DNA of 6,538 bases from the NCBI GenBank assembly GCA_007133115.1, contig SLNI01000190.1, positions 1 to 6,538 on the forward strand, in the 5' to 3' direction. The translations under genes and the position numbers were made by a program. The notes under the pieces are model-generated. The model was not told the DNA's origin. It made no database searches and saw nothing but the letters and a program-made list of their open reading frames with translations. The DNA comes from Thioalkalivibrio sp. (lineage in GTDB: Bacteria > Pseudomonadota > Gammaproteobacteria > Ectothiorhodospirales > Ectothiorhodospiraceae). Positions 1-6,121 of this stretch are shown here, one piece after another (the first letter of the stretch is position 1; each line of letters opens with the position of its first letter).

Positions 1-974
1 CCGTTGCTGCCCTCCTTCTTGGCGATCGCGATCGTGACCGCCGCCGCGCCTTCCGGAGCGATATCCGCCTGGTCCCCCGCAATTCCGGTGTAGTAGCGCA
101 CGAACCGATCGGTCTCGCCGGGACCATAGATCACGTCCGCCACGTCTCGGATGTAGACCGGTCGGCCCCGGTCCACCGTTACGAGGAGGCGCCCGATATC
201 CGAGGCATCGCGAAGAAAGGAGCCGGTGTAAATGGGAATGCTGTTGGGCCCCACCTCGATCGAACCCGCCGTGCGTTCGGAATTGGCCGCCTGCACGGCC
301 TGGGCGATCTGGTCCATCGTCACGTTGTGCCCGGCCAGACGCTCGGGCTGGACCTCGATCCGAACCATTTCCTGTCGGCCGCTGACCACGAAGCTCTGGC
401 TGGTGTTGGGGACCTCGTTCAGATACTGCAGCGAGTCCAGCGCGATCTGGCGCAGCATCGCGTCATCGAGCTCGTGGGACCAGAGCGTAAGGGTGATGGT
501 CGGCACATCATCGACGCCCTTCGGCTTGACCATGGGCTCCGAAACCCCTGGCGGCATCAGGTCCCGGTTGGACATCAGGCGATCGTGGACCTTGAGGATG
601 GAGGACTCCATCTCTTCGCCGACATCGAACTGGACGGTCACCATCGACTGGCCGCGATGCGAAACCGAGTAGACGTTATCCACCCCGGAGATTTCGCTCA
701 TCAGGCGTTCCAGCGGGCGCGACACCAGGCTCACCACCTGGTCGGACGGAACGCCCGGGTACTGCACGAAGATATCCACCATCGGCACGGAGATCTGGGG
801 GTCCTCCTGCCGTGGTGTGATGAGCAAACCCAGGATCCCGATACCCAGCGTGGCCAGCAACAGCAAGGGGGAAAGCGGGGAATGGATGAAGCTCTGGGCC
901 ATCTTGCCCGCGAGGCCCAGATCCCTTCCGTTCCCGTTGGCGGCATCTTCCTGCTGTTCTTTATGCTCGGACAT
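1..974 (-). CDS. RND-family efflux transporter permease, N-terminal part (runs off window)
   Basis: This is the inner-membrane, proton-driven pump subunit of a tripartite efflux system. The reading frame is open from an ATG at 974 to the window edge, giving 324 residues; family members are usually about 1,000-1,050 residues, so roughly the first third is present. After a hydrophilic N-terminus rich in Glu, Asn and Gly (residues 1-30) comes the first transmembrane helix (about 35-53, SPLLLLATLGIGILGLL). The sequence PRQEDPQISVPMVDIFVQYPG then begins the first periplasmic porter domain, and RPVYIRDVADV (about 271-281) is a typical porter-domain motif. The proton-relay Asp/Lys residues of the later helices lie outside the window. 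The gene starts 92 bp after the adaptor stop on the same strand, so the two are probably co-transcribed. The upstream region has only a weak purine-rich GAGAGA-type ribosome-binding signal. The substrate cannot be told from this part. Family call is firm; the exact subfamily is not. Confidence 0.93.
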   Translation of the reverse strand, partial: MSEHKEQQEDAANGNGRDLGLAGKMAQSFIHSPLSPLLLLATLGIGILGLLITPRQEDPQISVPMVDIFVQYPGVPSDQVVSLVSRPLERLMSEISGVDNVYSVSHRGQSMVTVQFDVGEEMESSILKVHDRLMSNRDLMPPGVSEPMVKPKGVDDVPTITLTLWSHELDDAMLRQIALDSLQYLNEVPNTSQSFVVSGRQEMVRIEVQPERLAGHNVTMDQIAQAVQAANSERTAGSIEVGPNSIPIYTGSFLRDASDIGRLLVTVDRGRPVYIRDVADVIYGPGETDRFVRYYTGIAGDQADIAPEGAAAVTIAIAKKEGSN

Positions 975-1066
975 GGTCTTTTCGGTCTCTATCTCTCTTT
1001 GCCTGGATGTCCGGGCGGGAATCTGCGATCTCCCGAAGCCCTGCCGCGGACCCTGACGGAAGCCGC

Positions 1067-2248
1067 CTAGCGGAAACGGGAGCCTGTCCGGGACCCGGTC
1101 CCGGCATCGATCCGCTCACCGGAGCGCACGTTCGCGTCCGGGGACTCCAGAATGCGCTCACCCGCCTCGAGCCCCGAGAGCACTGTCACCATGTCACCCT
1201 GCACCGAACCCAGACGAACCATCCGAATGCGGCTGGTGCCATCCCCGTCGATCACGACCACGCGCGGCAAGGCACCGCCGGGGACAATCGCGGAGAGCGG
1301 GATACGCACCACGCCGGCAACCGTCTCCGAGCCTGGAATGTGCACGTCCGCGTACATCCCGGGCCCTCCGGGGACACCCCGAGGAAGGTCGAACTTGACG
1401 GTCACGGTGTGACGCTGGGGATCCGCGATGGGGAAAATCTGCGCGACCCGCGCATCCACCTGCGTCTTGCCCACATCCAGGGTCACCCGAATCATGTCAC
1501 CCACGCGAAGTTGCCCGACCAGCCGGGCGGGGATGTCCGCCTCGACGCGCAGGAACTCGACGTGGCCGAAGGTCACGAGCGGCTGCCCCGGCTGCACCGT
1601 GTCGCCCTCCTCGACGTGCTTGCGCATGATCAGGCCCGAAAATGGGGCCACTGATCGGGTATCCCGGATCGCTGAATCGATTTCTTCAAGACGCGAGCGC
1701 CCTTGCTGCCACCTGGCGGCCGCCTGATCGACACCGACGCCGCGCGAATACAGGTCTGCCTGGCGATCGAGCGCCGGATCGCCCAGGCCCGCGACGGAGC
1801 CCATGGGACGGGTAATCAACTGGTCGAACATCGATGGAATGCCCATCCCGGGCATCTGACCGATGTTCCTGCTCTGGGGCGAAGCCACCTCGCGACCGAA
1901 TTGCATCTGCGCTTCGCGCATCGAGGCCTCAGCGGACCGCAATTCAGCCAGTGCCTGCTGTCGCTGCGCGGAGAGTCTTTCGTCGCTGATGGCAACGAGT
2001 ACGTCATCGCGGTCGAAGAAGTCGCCCTCGGCGCCGGCGACCAGTGTGACCCGGCCCCCGATCTGTGCGGTCAGCGTCACTTCCCTGAAAGGCACTACCG
2101 TGCCGCTGATGGTCTGGTCCCCGGCAGAAGCGGCCTCGACCGTTATGATTCTCCCGAACTGGGCCTGCGCGATCCCCACAAAGGTGAACAGCGCCGCAGT
2201 CAGGGCAGCCAGAAGGAGTCTGCTTGGAATCATCGTCATCTTCTTCAT
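1067..2248 (-). CDS. Periplasmic adaptor subunit (membrane fusion protein, HlyD/AcrA type) of RND efflux pump
   Basis: This periplasmic adaptor should link the RND permease to an outer-membrane channel. From the ATG at 2248 it has 393 residues. It begins with a signal peptide (MKKMTMIPSR, a hydrophobic stretch to about 28, then AQA before QFG, a likely signal-peptidase I site near 29/30). The two lipoyl half-motifs are at about 48-90 (VVPFREVTLTAQIGGRV) and 197-226 (SVAPFSGLIMRKHVEEGDTV). A beta-barrel domain follows (about 227-310) and then the membrane-proximal domain (about 311-385), with a Gly/Ser/Thr/Arg-rich tail. The region between the lipoyl halves, normally a coiled-coil hairpin, is interrupted at about 121-170 by Met/Pro/Gly-rich sequence (QMPGMGIPSMFDQ). 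The frame stays open upstream to 2380, but the signal peptide argues for starting near 2248; in-frame ATGs at 2239 and 2233 are also possible because none has a strong Shine-Dalgarno. The permease gene follows. Confidence 0.93.
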   Translation of the reverse strand: MKKMTMIPSRLLLAALTAALFTFVGIAQAQFGRIITVEAASAGDQTISGTVVPFREVTLTAQIGGRVTLVAGAEGDFFDRDDVLVAISDERLSAQRQQALAELRSAEASMREAQMQFGREVASPQSRNIGQMPGMGIPSMFDQLITRPMGSVAGLGDPALDRQADLYSRGVGVDQAAARWQQGRSRLEEIDSAIRDTRSVAPFSGLIMRKHVEEGDTVQPGQPLVTFGHVEFLRVEADIPARLVGQLRVGDMIRVTLDVGKTQVDARVAQIFPIADPQRHTVTVKFDLPRGVPGGPGMYADVHIPGSETVAGVVRIPLSAIVPGGALPRVVVIDGDGTSRIRMVRLGSVQGDMVTVLSGLEAGERILESPDANVRSGERIDAGTGSRTGSRFR

Positions 2249-2628
2249 ACCGCTGGTTCTTGAGTGTAGGCGTCGCCACCTGCTCCCGGGAATCCTCGCA
2301 TCCTCCGACAGACGAATCCGGTACGCAACAACGCTCGTTTTACCACAACTGCAAGGACCCATGTGGACCCGGCAGACCACCCTGCGAGCCTGTTTCCAAC
2401 CCTGTTCCGAGCACGAAAAAAACCGAAATAGCGTCCAATATCAACCTCATAGGAACCCCGGTCATCATTGCGGGCCACGCAGCGGCACTGGCATACTCTC
2501 GAAAAATTTCCGCCTGGCGAAGATTCATCCCGGCCCTGCGACGTCTGGCGGAACCGTTCCAGCAAGCGCTTCAGCCGCATGTCGCCGAGCCCCAGAGCAT
2601 GGGCATACAGGGCCGCATTGTCACACAC
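2245..2628 (-). CDS. Possible small hypothetical protein or gene remnant (weak)
   Basis: I do not recognise this product. The frame begins with a GTG at 2628 with no visible ribosome-binding site and would encode 127 residues. Its first part (NAALYAHALGLGDMRLKRLL, then RFRQT) looks like an amphipathic helical protein, and the same frame stays open upstream to about 2697 with about 80% G or C at third codon positions, as expected for a real gene in this genome. From about 2530 onward third-position GC drops to about half and the predicted peptide becomes irregular (CQCRCVARNDD). The frame ends in a TGA that overlaps the adaptor's ATG as ATGA, an arrangement often seen in translationally coupled genes, though it could be chance. 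It may be a decayed gene fragment, a short gene with a misjudged end, or no gene. Confidence 0.2.
   Translation of the reverse strand: MCDNAALYAHALGLGDMRLKRLLERFRQTSQGRDESSPGGNFSRVCQCRCVARNDDRGSYEVDIGRYFGFFRARNRVGNRLAGWSAGSTWVLAVVVKRALLRTGFVCRRMRGFPGAGGDAYTQEPAV
2340..2528 (-). CDS. Possible 62-residue small membrane protein (very weak)
   Basis: This is an ATG-started frame of 62 codons in a different frame from the 2245-2628 candidate. It has a charged N-terminus (MNLRQAEIFREYASAAAW), a moderately hydrophobic middle (about residues 19-42, including RLILDAISVFFVLGTGL) that could span the membrane once, and a Gly/Pro-rich tail ending in LQLW. Third-position GC is only about half, unlike the neighbouring genes, and no good Shine-Dalgarno precedes it. 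No known family was recognised. It is listed because the hydrophobic layout resembles small single-span proteins; chance is the more likely explanation. Confidence 0.13.
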   Translation of the reverse strand: MNLRQAEIFREYASAAAWPAMMTGVPMRLILDAISVFFVLGTGLETGSQGGLPGPHGSLQLW

Positions 2629-2636
2629 AATGCGGC
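2612..2636. repeat. Perfect 10-bp inverted repeat, operator-like
   Basis: The arms GCCGCATTGT (2612-2621) and ACAATGCGGC (2627-2636) are perfect inverted repeats around the 5-bp spacer CACAC. No T-run follows on either strand, so it does not look like an intrinsic terminator. It covers the -35 element of the predicted ATPase promoter, where binding of a dimeric repressor would block RNA polymerase. An RNA hairpin role is the alternative only if transcription starts upstream of it. Confidence 0.6.
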
Positions 2637-2647
2637 GCCGGTAGAAC
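2619..2647 (+). promoter_or_regulatory. Predicted sigma70 promoter for the DUF815-type ATPase
   Basis: TTGTCA (2619-2624, five of six matches to TTGACA) is separated by 17 bp from TAGAAC (2642-2647, four of six matches to TATAAT). Transcription would start near 2654, giving a leader of about 58 nt before the GTG. The -35 lies inside the inverted repeat at 2612-2636. This is inferred from consensus matching only. Confidence 0.4.
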
Positions 2648-2698
2648 TGCCTGAACAGCCCGAGCGTCCGCGCGTGACCGCTCGTGATTCACACCACC

Positions 2699-2705
2699 GG
2701 GGGAT
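2699..2705 (+). promoter_or_regulatory. Ribosome-binding site setting the GTG start of the ATPase gene
   Basis: The purine stretch GGGGGAT ends 6 nt before the GTG at 2712, a usual Shine-Dalgarno distance. It supports GTG as the start codon; the nearby ATG at 2684 is in another frame. Confidence 0.5.
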
Positions 2706-2711
2706 CCTACC

Positions 2712-3557
2712 GTGAACACTCCGATCGAACGTATCGCCGAGGCTCTGGAGCGGGCTTTCCCCCGCTTCCGGGCGGAACCCGAGGGAACGCATCTGGCGTG
2801 GTCGTTCGATGCCCGAGAGGGCTTCAGGCCCATTCTGCGCATGCAGCTTCCGGACCTCCCGGACCTGTTGCACATCGAGCGGCAGAAGCAACTCGCGGAG
2901 CGCAATACCCTTCAGTTCACCTTGGGCCTTCCCGCCAATCATATGCTTCTGTGGGGTGCTCGGGGCACTGGAAAGTCCTCCCTCATCCGCGCGCTTCTCG
3001 GCCGCTACGGCGCCGAAAATCTGCGTCTTGTCGAAGTCGACACCCAGGGCCTCGGCCGGTTGCCCGATCTGGTGGAGCCGCTGGCCCGACGAGACGAGCG
3101 CTTCGTGATTTTTGCCGACGACCTGGCGTTCGATGCGGACGACGCGGGTTATCGGGCGCTGAAGGCGCTGCTGGATGGGCGCCTCGGGGGGCTGCCCGAA
3201 AACGTGCTGCTGTATGCCACCTCCAACCGGCGTCACCTCGTTCCCGAGCCCCGGCACGAGAATGAACCGGGTCCCGATTCCGAGCTCCATCCAGGCGAAG
3301 CCAGCGAGGAACGCATTTCGCTGTCCGAACGCTTCGGACTTTGGCTGGCCTTTCATCCGCTGCTGCAGGAGCAGTACCTTGATGTGGTGCGGCACCATCT
3401 TGCGCGCCTGGGCGTGCACGTTCCCGAGACCGAGCGGGAGACGGTTGCAGTCGAAGCCGTGCGCTTCGCGACCCTGCGCGGATCACGCAGCGCCCGCGTC
3501 GCCAGCCAGTTCGCCGCCGACCACGCCGGCCGACGCCGGCTCATTGACGTCCGATGA
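2712..3557 (+). CDS. DUF815-type AAA+ family ATPase
   Basis: This is a 281-residue cytoplasmic P-loop ATPase of the DUF815 group, whose physiological role is not established. The Walker A motif is GARGTGKSS (82-90), preceded by LPANHMLLW. Walker B is FVIFADDLAF (131-140), with the acidic pair D136/D137. A sensor-1-like strand is YATSNRRH (168-175), and the family-typical SLSERFGLWLAF (203-214) and RGSRSARVASQFAAD (256-270) follow; the latter may supply a sensor-2 arginine. HIERQKQLAERNTLQF (54-69) is the family signature before the P-loop. All key residues are intact. It starts with GTG behind a GGGGGAT site. The gene stands alone on the plus strand, divergent from the efflux genes and convergent with thrC, so its neighbours give little hint of function. 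There is no signal peptide or membrane segment. Some DUF815 proteins carry a longer N-terminal extension; here the region before the signature is only about 50 residues. Confidence 0.93.
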   Translation: MNTPIERIAEALERAFPRFRAEPEGTHLAWSFDAREGFRPILRMQLPDLPDLLHIERQKQLAERNTLQFTLGLPANHMLLWGARGTGKSSLIRALLGRYGAENLRLVEVDTQGLGRLPDLVEPLARRDERFVIFADDLAFDADDAGYRALKALLDGRLGGLPENVLLYATSNRRHLVPEPRHENEPGPDSELHPGEASEERISLSERFGLWLAFHPLLQEQYLDVVRHHLARLGVHVPETERETVAVEAVRFATLRGSRSARVASQFAADHAGRRRLIDVR

Positions 3558-3562
3558 TCCGT

Positions 3563-3599
3563 CGCGTGGTTTCCCGCTGCAGGAACTGAAAACCGCGCG
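3563..3599. terminator. Hairpin between convergent genes, possible bidirectional terminator
   Basis: CGCGTGGTTT (3563-3572) can pair with AAACCGCGCG (3590-3599), giving a 10-bp stem with one G-U wobble in the plus-strand RNA (A-C mismatch in the minus-strand RNA) and a 17-nt loop. It fills the 43-bp gap between the ATPase stop (3557) and the thrC stop (3601), where termination of both transcripts would be expected. Neither side has a U-tract, so it does not match a classic intrinsic terminator. Confidence 0.35.
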
Positions 3600-3600
3600 T

Positions 3601-4743
3601 TCAGTCCATGTTGTCGAGGATCGCGCGAGTGACCGCAGTGATTTCCGCGGCGACCTTGATCGGGGCACGGCTCGCCTGCGCGATCGCCGTATCGGGATCC
3701 TTCAGGCCGTGTCCGGTCAGGGTGCAGACAATGCTGGAGCCTTCGGGAATACGGCCGTTGCGGATGTCGCGCAGGGCGCCGGCCACCGAGGCCGCTGACG
3801 CGGGCTCGCAGAACACCCCCTCCTGCTCGGCCAGCAGCTTCTGAGCCACCAGGATTTCCTCGTCCGTGCACTCGTCGAACCAGCCTCCGGACTCGTTCTG
3901 CACCTTCCAGGCAACGTCCCAGGACTGCGGATGGCCGATTCGGATCGCGGTCGCTACCGTGTCCGGCTGATCGACCATCGCTCCGCGCAGGAAAGGGGCA
4001 CTGCCACTGGCCTGGTACCCCACCATTTTCGGACGCTGTCCCGCGTTCCCGCCACCCGCGAACCGGCAATGGCCCTTGCAGAAGGTGCAGGCCTCGGTGA
4101 CGTGTTCCCCGGACACCGCTGACAGCTCGCAGTACCCGATCCAGTGCGCGGTGATGTTGCCGGCATTGCCGACCGGCAGGCAGTGGTAGTCGGGCGCGCG
4201 ACCCAGTTCCTCGACGATTTCGAAGGCTGCGGTTTTCTGGCCCTGCAGGCGGTACGGGTTGACCGAGTTGACGAGCGTCACCGGCGCTTCGGCCGCCACC
4301 TGTTTCACCAGGCGCATGCCGTCATCGAAGTTCCCCTCGATCTGGATGACGACCGATCCGTGCATCATCGCCTGGGCCAGCTTGCCCATCGCGATCTTGC
4401 CATCGGGAATGACGACGAACGCGGTGATGCCGGCGCGCGCGGCATACGCCGCCGCAGCCGCCGAGGTGTTTCCGGTCGAGGCGCAGATGATCGCCTTGGA
4501 GCCCTCTTCCACGGCCTTGGTCACGGCCATGGTCATGCCCCGGTCCTTGAAGGACCCGGTGGGATTCAGGCCCTCGAACTTCACGTAGAGTTCGACATCC
4601 GGACCCATCTGGCGCGGGATGTTGTTGAGCCGAATCAACGGCGTATTGCCCTCACCGAGCGATATGATCCGGGTGTCGTCATGGACCGGGAGGCGGTCCC
4701 GATAGCGCTCGATCAGTCCGGTGTAGCGATGTCCAAAAGCCAT
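3601..4743 (-). CDS. thrC: Threonine synthase
   Basis: This PLP enzyme converts O-phosphohomoserine to L-threonine and phosphate, the last step of threonine synthesis. From the ATG at 4743 it has 380 residues. Lys66 in [10 protein letters not shown] binds [17 protein letters not shown] (88-101) is the substrate-side loop, VGNAGNIT (191-198) binds the cofactor phosphate, and [11 protein letters not shown] (341-351) is the C-terminal signature. This is the compact fold-type II form, not the longer E. coli-like form. An unusual insert at about 206-236 carries C219-x2-C222-x3-C226, with C205 nearby. A TTG at 4785 would add 14 residues and overlap hom; the ATG was preferred because it follows an AGGA (4755-4758, 11 nt upstream, rather far) and gives the usual N-terminus ([13 protein letters not shown]). 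It begins 31 bp after the hom stop and probably ends the operon. No homoserine kinase gene is present in the window. Confidence 0.97.
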   Translation of the reverse strand: MAFGHRYTGLIERYRDRLPVHDDTRIISLGEGNTPLIRLNNIPRQMGPDVELYVKFEGLNPTGSFKDRGMTMAVTKAVEEGSKAIICASTGNTSAAAAAYAARAGITAFVVIPDGKIAMGKLAQAMMHGSVVIQIEGNFDDGMRLVKQVAAEAPVTLVNSVNPYRLQGQKTAAFEIVEELGRAPDYHCLPVGNAGNITAHWIGYCELSAVSGEHVTEACTFCKGHCRFAGGGNAGQRPKMVGYQASGSAPFLRGAMVDQPDTVATAIRIGHPQSWDVAWKVQNESGGWFDECTDEEILVAQKLLAEQEGVFCEPASAASVAGALRDIRNGRIPEGSSIVCTLTGHGLKDPDTAIAQASRAPIKVAAEITAVTRAILDNMD

Positions 4744-4774
4744 GTCGAGGGTTTTCCTGTATGCAGTATGGGTG

Positions 4775-6088
4775 TCAGCGGCCAAGGGCTTCCATGCGGA
4801 TGCGGGTCACCGGCGAAGTCAGATGCGCAAGAGCTTCCAGCCGGGCAATCGCCGCCTGCATATCCCCCTCCCGGACCTGGTGCGTCAGAATGATGATCGT
4901 GGCCTCGCCGCGTTCGGGGTCGGGTTCGCGCTGCAGGATCGCCTCGATACTGATGCTGTGCTCACCCAGCACACGGGTGATGTCGGCCAGCACTCCCGGG
5001 CGATCACAGGCACGCAGTCGCAGGTAGAACGAGGTCCGGACCTCGGTCATCGGAAGAATCGGACGATCGGACAGCGCGCCGGGCTGGAAAGCGAGGTGCG
5101 GCACCCGATTTTCCGGGTCCGCGGTCAGCGCCCGAACCACGTCCACGAGATCAGCCACGACCGCCGAAGCCGTGGCTTCGGCGCCGGCGCCGGCACCGTA
5201 ATAAAGGGTGGGCCCAACCGCGTCCCCGTGCACCAGTACCGCATTCATCACGCCGTCGACGTTGGCGATCAGCCGTCGCTCAGGGATCAGTGTCGGATGC
5301 ACCCGAAGCTCGAAACCGCCTTCGGCGCGCCGGGCAATGCCCAAGTGCTTGATCCGATACCCGAGCTCGTTGGCGAAGGAAACGTCCTCGCGGGTGATCC
5401 GACTGATGCCCTCGATGTGGATCCGGTCGAACTGCAAGGGGATGCCAAACGCAATTGCGGCGAGGATGCAGAGCTTGTGCGCTGCGTCGATCCCCTCGAC
5501 ATCAAACGTGGGATCGGCTTCCGCATACCCCAGGGACTGCGCCTCGGCGAGCACATCGGCGAAGTCGCGGCCGTGGTCGCGCATCTCGGTCAGGATGAAA
5601 TTGCCGGTGCCGTTGATGATACCGGCCACCCAGTCGATCCGGTTACCCGCCAGTCCTTCGCGCAGGGCCTTGATGATCGGAATCCCCCCGGCGACCGCGG
5701 CTTCGAACGCCACCACCACACCCCGCTCATGCGCCCGCGCAAAAATCTCGTTGCCATGCAGCGCGATCAGGGCCTTGTTCGCGGTCACCACGTGCTTGCC
5801 CGCGGCGATGGCACGCAGGACCAGCTCCCGTGCCGGCTCGGTTCCGCCCATCAACTCCACGACGACCTCGACTTCGTGATCGTCGACCACCTCGACCGGA
5901 TTGGAGGTCAGCCGCACATCCTCAAGATCGCAGGCGCGCGGGCGCGACAGATCCCGTGCCGCGGCGGCGACCACCCGGATGCCACGGCCGGCTCGCCGCG
6001 AAATCTCATCCGCATTCCGTTCCAGCACGGCGACCGTGCCGCAGCCTACGGTCCCCAGACCGAGCAATCCGATTTTGACGGGTTTCAT
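4775..6088 (-). CDS. hom: Homoserine dehydrogenase with C-terminal ACT domain
   Basis: It catalyses NAD(P)H-dependent reduction of L-aspartate 4-semialdehyde to homoserine, the branch point towards threonine and methionine. At 437 residues it is full length for the monofunctional enzyme, not fused to aspartokinase. The Rossmann nucleotide loop is GLGTVG (10-15). [10 protein letters not shown] (100-109) contains the conserved Lys105, and [20 protein letters not shown] (187-206) is the family signature with acidic substrate-binding residues and catalytic Lys205. The C-terminal ACT domain starts at [17 protein letters not shown] (355-371) and runs to the end; in this family it usually serves threonine feedback inhibition, though that is not provable here. 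The ATG at 6088 follows AAAGGAT (6098-6104) at 9 nt, a good ribosome-binding site. It lies 33 bp after the aminotransferase stop and 31 bp before thrC, consistent with one operon. Confidence 0.98.
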   Translation of the reverse strand: MKPVKIGLLGLGTVGCGTVAVLERNADEISRRAGRGIRVVAAAARDLSRPRACDLEDVRLTSNPVEVVDDHEVEVVVELMGGTEPARELVLRAIAAGKHVVTANKALIALHGNEIFARAHERGVVVAFEAAVAGGIPIIKALREGLAGNRIDWVAGIINGTGNFILTEMRDHGRDFADVLAEAQSLGYAEADPTFDVEGIDAAHKLCILAAIAFGIPLQFDRIHIEGISRITREDVSFANELGYRIKHLGIARRAEGGFELRVHPTLIPERRLIANVDGVMNAVLVHGDAVGPTLYYGAGAGAEATASAVVADLVDVVRALTADPENRVPHLAFQPGALSDRPILPMTEVRTSFYLRLRACDRPGVLADITRVLGEHSISIEAILQREPDPERGEATIIILTHQVREGDMQAAIARLEALAHLTSPVTRIRMEALGR

Positions 6089-6121
6089 ACGTCCATTATC
6101 CTTTCCGCGCGTGCGAGGGGT

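Larger units (their letters stand above)
2249..2711. other. Divergent intergenic region without a recognised gene
   Basis: This 463-bp gap separates the minus-strand adaptor from the plus-strand ATPase and should carry promoters for both. Its right part holds the inverted repeat at 2612-2636 and a promoter candidate for the ATPase. Its middle (about 2411-2450) is the most AT-rich stretch, including an A7 run at 2416-2422, and may lie near the adaptor-operon promoter. I could not find a convincing -35/-10 pair there. On the minus strand, about 2530-2697 has coding-like codon-position composition (see the weak ORF at 2245-2628). No tRNA, riboswitch or insertion-sequence end was recognised. Confidence 0.6.

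Noticed and set aside
975..1066. Possible attenuator or terminator hairpin between adaptor and permease
   Set aside because: Only a 4-bp GGGA/TCCC pairing was found by eye and no T-run; too weak to report.
327..1070. Plus-strand open frame opposite the RND permease start
   Set aside because: The opposing minus-strand frame has a transmembrane helix and RND porter motifs; the plus-strand product is low-complexity and unrecognised.
2249..2380. N-terminal extension of the adaptor from an upstream start at 2380
   Set aside because: The extension (MVCRVHMGPCSCGK and so on) is Arg/Cys-rich, not membrane-like, and would bury a clear signal peptide that begins near 2248.
2411..2450. AT-rich stretch as a promoter for the efflux operon
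   Set aside because: TTGATA is present on the minus strand (2439-2444), but no -10 with more than three matches occurs at 16-18 bp spacing, so no promoter was called.
2571..3419. Long minus-strand open frame opposite the ATPase gene
   Set aside because: It is antisense to a gene with intact ATPase motifs, and its predicted protein has no recognisable motif; GC-rich genes often create such frames.
4744..4785. TTG start at 4785 adding 14 residues to threonine synthase
   Set aside because: It is a TTG inside the end of hom, the added residues are not typical of the family, and the ATG at 4743 gives the usual N-terminus with an AGGA upstream.
5181..5200. GGCGCC/GGCACC repeat-like run
   Set aside because: It encodes the [13 protein letters not shown] segment of homoserine dehydrogenase, which is normal for the protein, so it is not an independent repeat element.
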